From assembly GCA_964611345.1 (NCBI GenBank), contig CAZSYU010000039.1:1-33491 (forward strand): a stretch of 33,491 bases of DNA, given 5' to 3'. The translations under genes were made by a program, and so were the position numbers. Positions 33,136 to 33,491 of this stretch are shown here, one piece after another (within the stretch, counting starts at the first letter, position 1; every line of letters begins with the position of its first letter). Under the pieces are notes generated by a model that was not told the DNA's origin, ran no database searches, and saw only the letters and a list, made by a program, of their open reading frames with translations. The DNA is from JALZVT01 sp964611345 (GTDB lineage: Bacteria > Pseudomonadota > Gammaproteobacteria > Pseudomonadales > Azotimanducaceae).

Positions 33136-33456
33136 TTAGGCCTGTTGCCGCACAGGACTATGGTTCACCGGCTCTGCATCAGCCTCGTGGAGTAACGCAA
33201 GCAGGTGGCGACAAATCAGGCGTCCGGTCTTAACCTCTTCTGGGGAGTAGGCTCGCGCCTTGCGCAACCGCCATTGCAGCTTGCGGGCCGCGGCAAGGTG
33301 GTCGACCGAGGCCTTGCGCGTTTCAAGAACAGGTGCAGGCGATTTGTCAGGCGCAGGAGAGTTGGCGAACAGGTCAGGGGTTTCGCCAACAGACGCTGTC
33401 CGCAACTTAGCTGTCGGTTTTGTTGTCTGCTCTATTGTCTGCTCTATTAGCGTCAC
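33136..33456 (-). CDS. Small uncharacterised protein
   Basis: 106 residues from a GTG at 33456 with AAGGG 10 nt upstream; a TTG at 33477, right after an in-frame stop, is the other possible start. I do not recognise it. The N-terminal half (about 1-50) is disordered in character, rich in Thr, Pro, Ser and Ala, with an IEQT duplication. The C-terminal half is helical and basic (about 52-75, AARKLQWRLRKARAYSPEEV), then a Leu/His-rich helix (RLICRHLLALLHEAD). The composition of the C-terminal part looks like a real protein; no membrane helix. Upstream of galU in the same orientation. It could be a nucleic acid-associated protein, but nothing proves that. Confidence 0.5.
   Translation of the reverse strand: MTLIEQTIEQTTKPTAKLRTASVGETPDLFANSPAPDKSPAPVLETRKASVDHLAAARKLQWRLRKARAYSPEEVKTGRLICRHLLALLHEADAEPVNHSPVRQQA
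33423..33446. repeat. 12-bp tandem repeat in the small unknown gene
   Basis: Two exact copies of TTGTCTGCTCTA (33423-33434, 33435-33446), encoding the IEQT-IEQT duplication. Confidence 0.85.
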
Positions 33457-33481
33457 GTGCCAAGTACCCTTACCCAACTAC

Positions 33482-33487
33482 TGTATA
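33482..33487 (-). promoter_or_regulatory. -10-like hexamer at the window edge
   Basis: TATACA on the minus strand about 26 nt before the GTG of the small unknown gene. The -35 would lie outside the window, so this is tentative. Confidence 0.3.
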
Positions 33488-33491
33488 AATA

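Noticed and set aside
1..33491. tRNA, rRNA, CRISPR array, insertion sequence, prophage, toxin-antitoxin or restriction system
   Set aside because: No cloverleaf T-loop in the spacers, no spaced identical repeats, no transposase, integrase or nuclease-type motif seen by eye on either strand.

Overview
The window looks like chromosome of a Gram-negative gammaproteobacterium. It carries lipid A and KDO genes (lpxK, msbA, kdsB), an E. coli-like L32 protein, a full-length RNase E, and the block tatD-pilZ-holB-tmk-mltG-fabF-acpP-fabG-fabD-plsX-rpmF-yceD / maf / rluC / rne / murB-kdsB-lpxK-exbD-exbB, whose order is essentially that of Pseudomonas and relatives. msbA between exbD and lpxK, as in other gammaproteobacterial lineages, argues against Pseudomonas itself. 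I cannot name a genus. No rRNA, tRNA, CRISPR array, transposase, integrase or phage gene is visible.

Layout. (a) 1-528: no convincing gene. (b) 529-5000: accessory metabolism on both strands: a dienelactone-hydrolase-like protein, a PhoB-type response regulator without a PhoR beside it, an SDR oxidoreductase converging on it with a 53-nt overlap, a HAD phosphatase, and the iron-sulfur and FAD subunits of a xanthine dehydrogenase/CO dehydrogenase-type enzyme without the molybdopterin subunit. (c) 5058-9188, + strand: prolidase pepQ, a cytoplasmic dipeptidyl peptidase IV overlapping it by 4 nt, and a GNAT acetyltransferase, a likely proline-peptide salvage operon. (d) 9246-18892, - strand: the conserved replication / type IV pilus / cell wall / fatty acid synthesis run. 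(e) 19022-24053: maf, rluC and rne; rne has a strong promoter about 680 nt upstream and so a long leader. (f) 24083-30673, - strand: an envelope operon exbB-exbD-msbA-lpxK-kdsB-alkB-murB with overlapping or nearly touching genes. (g) 30774 to the end: a D-threonine aldolase-like PLP enzyme, galU, and a small protein I do not recognise.

How the genes work together. The central genes make and use the acyl-ACP pool: PlsX (phospholipid), FabD/FabG/FabF/AcpP (chain elongation). LpxK, MsbA and KdsB finish and export lipid A-KDO. MurB and MltG act on peptidoglycan. Tmk and HolB serve DNA replication. Promoters can be read by eye for pepQ, pilZ, acpP, yceD, rluC and rne. The yceD promoter sits so close to its start codon that the message should be leaderless or nearly so.

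Most unusual overall: at least nine short direct tandem duplications (9-21 bp units) are spread over 33 kb, several inside housekeeping genes (tmk, kdsB, rne, fabD), where every unit length is a multiple of three; outside genes, 13- and 14-bp units occur. I found no clear new multi-gene system. The best leads are the repeat pattern, the start context of yceD, the divergent HolB and PlsX, the orphan CoxS/CoxM pair, and alkB inside the envelope operon.
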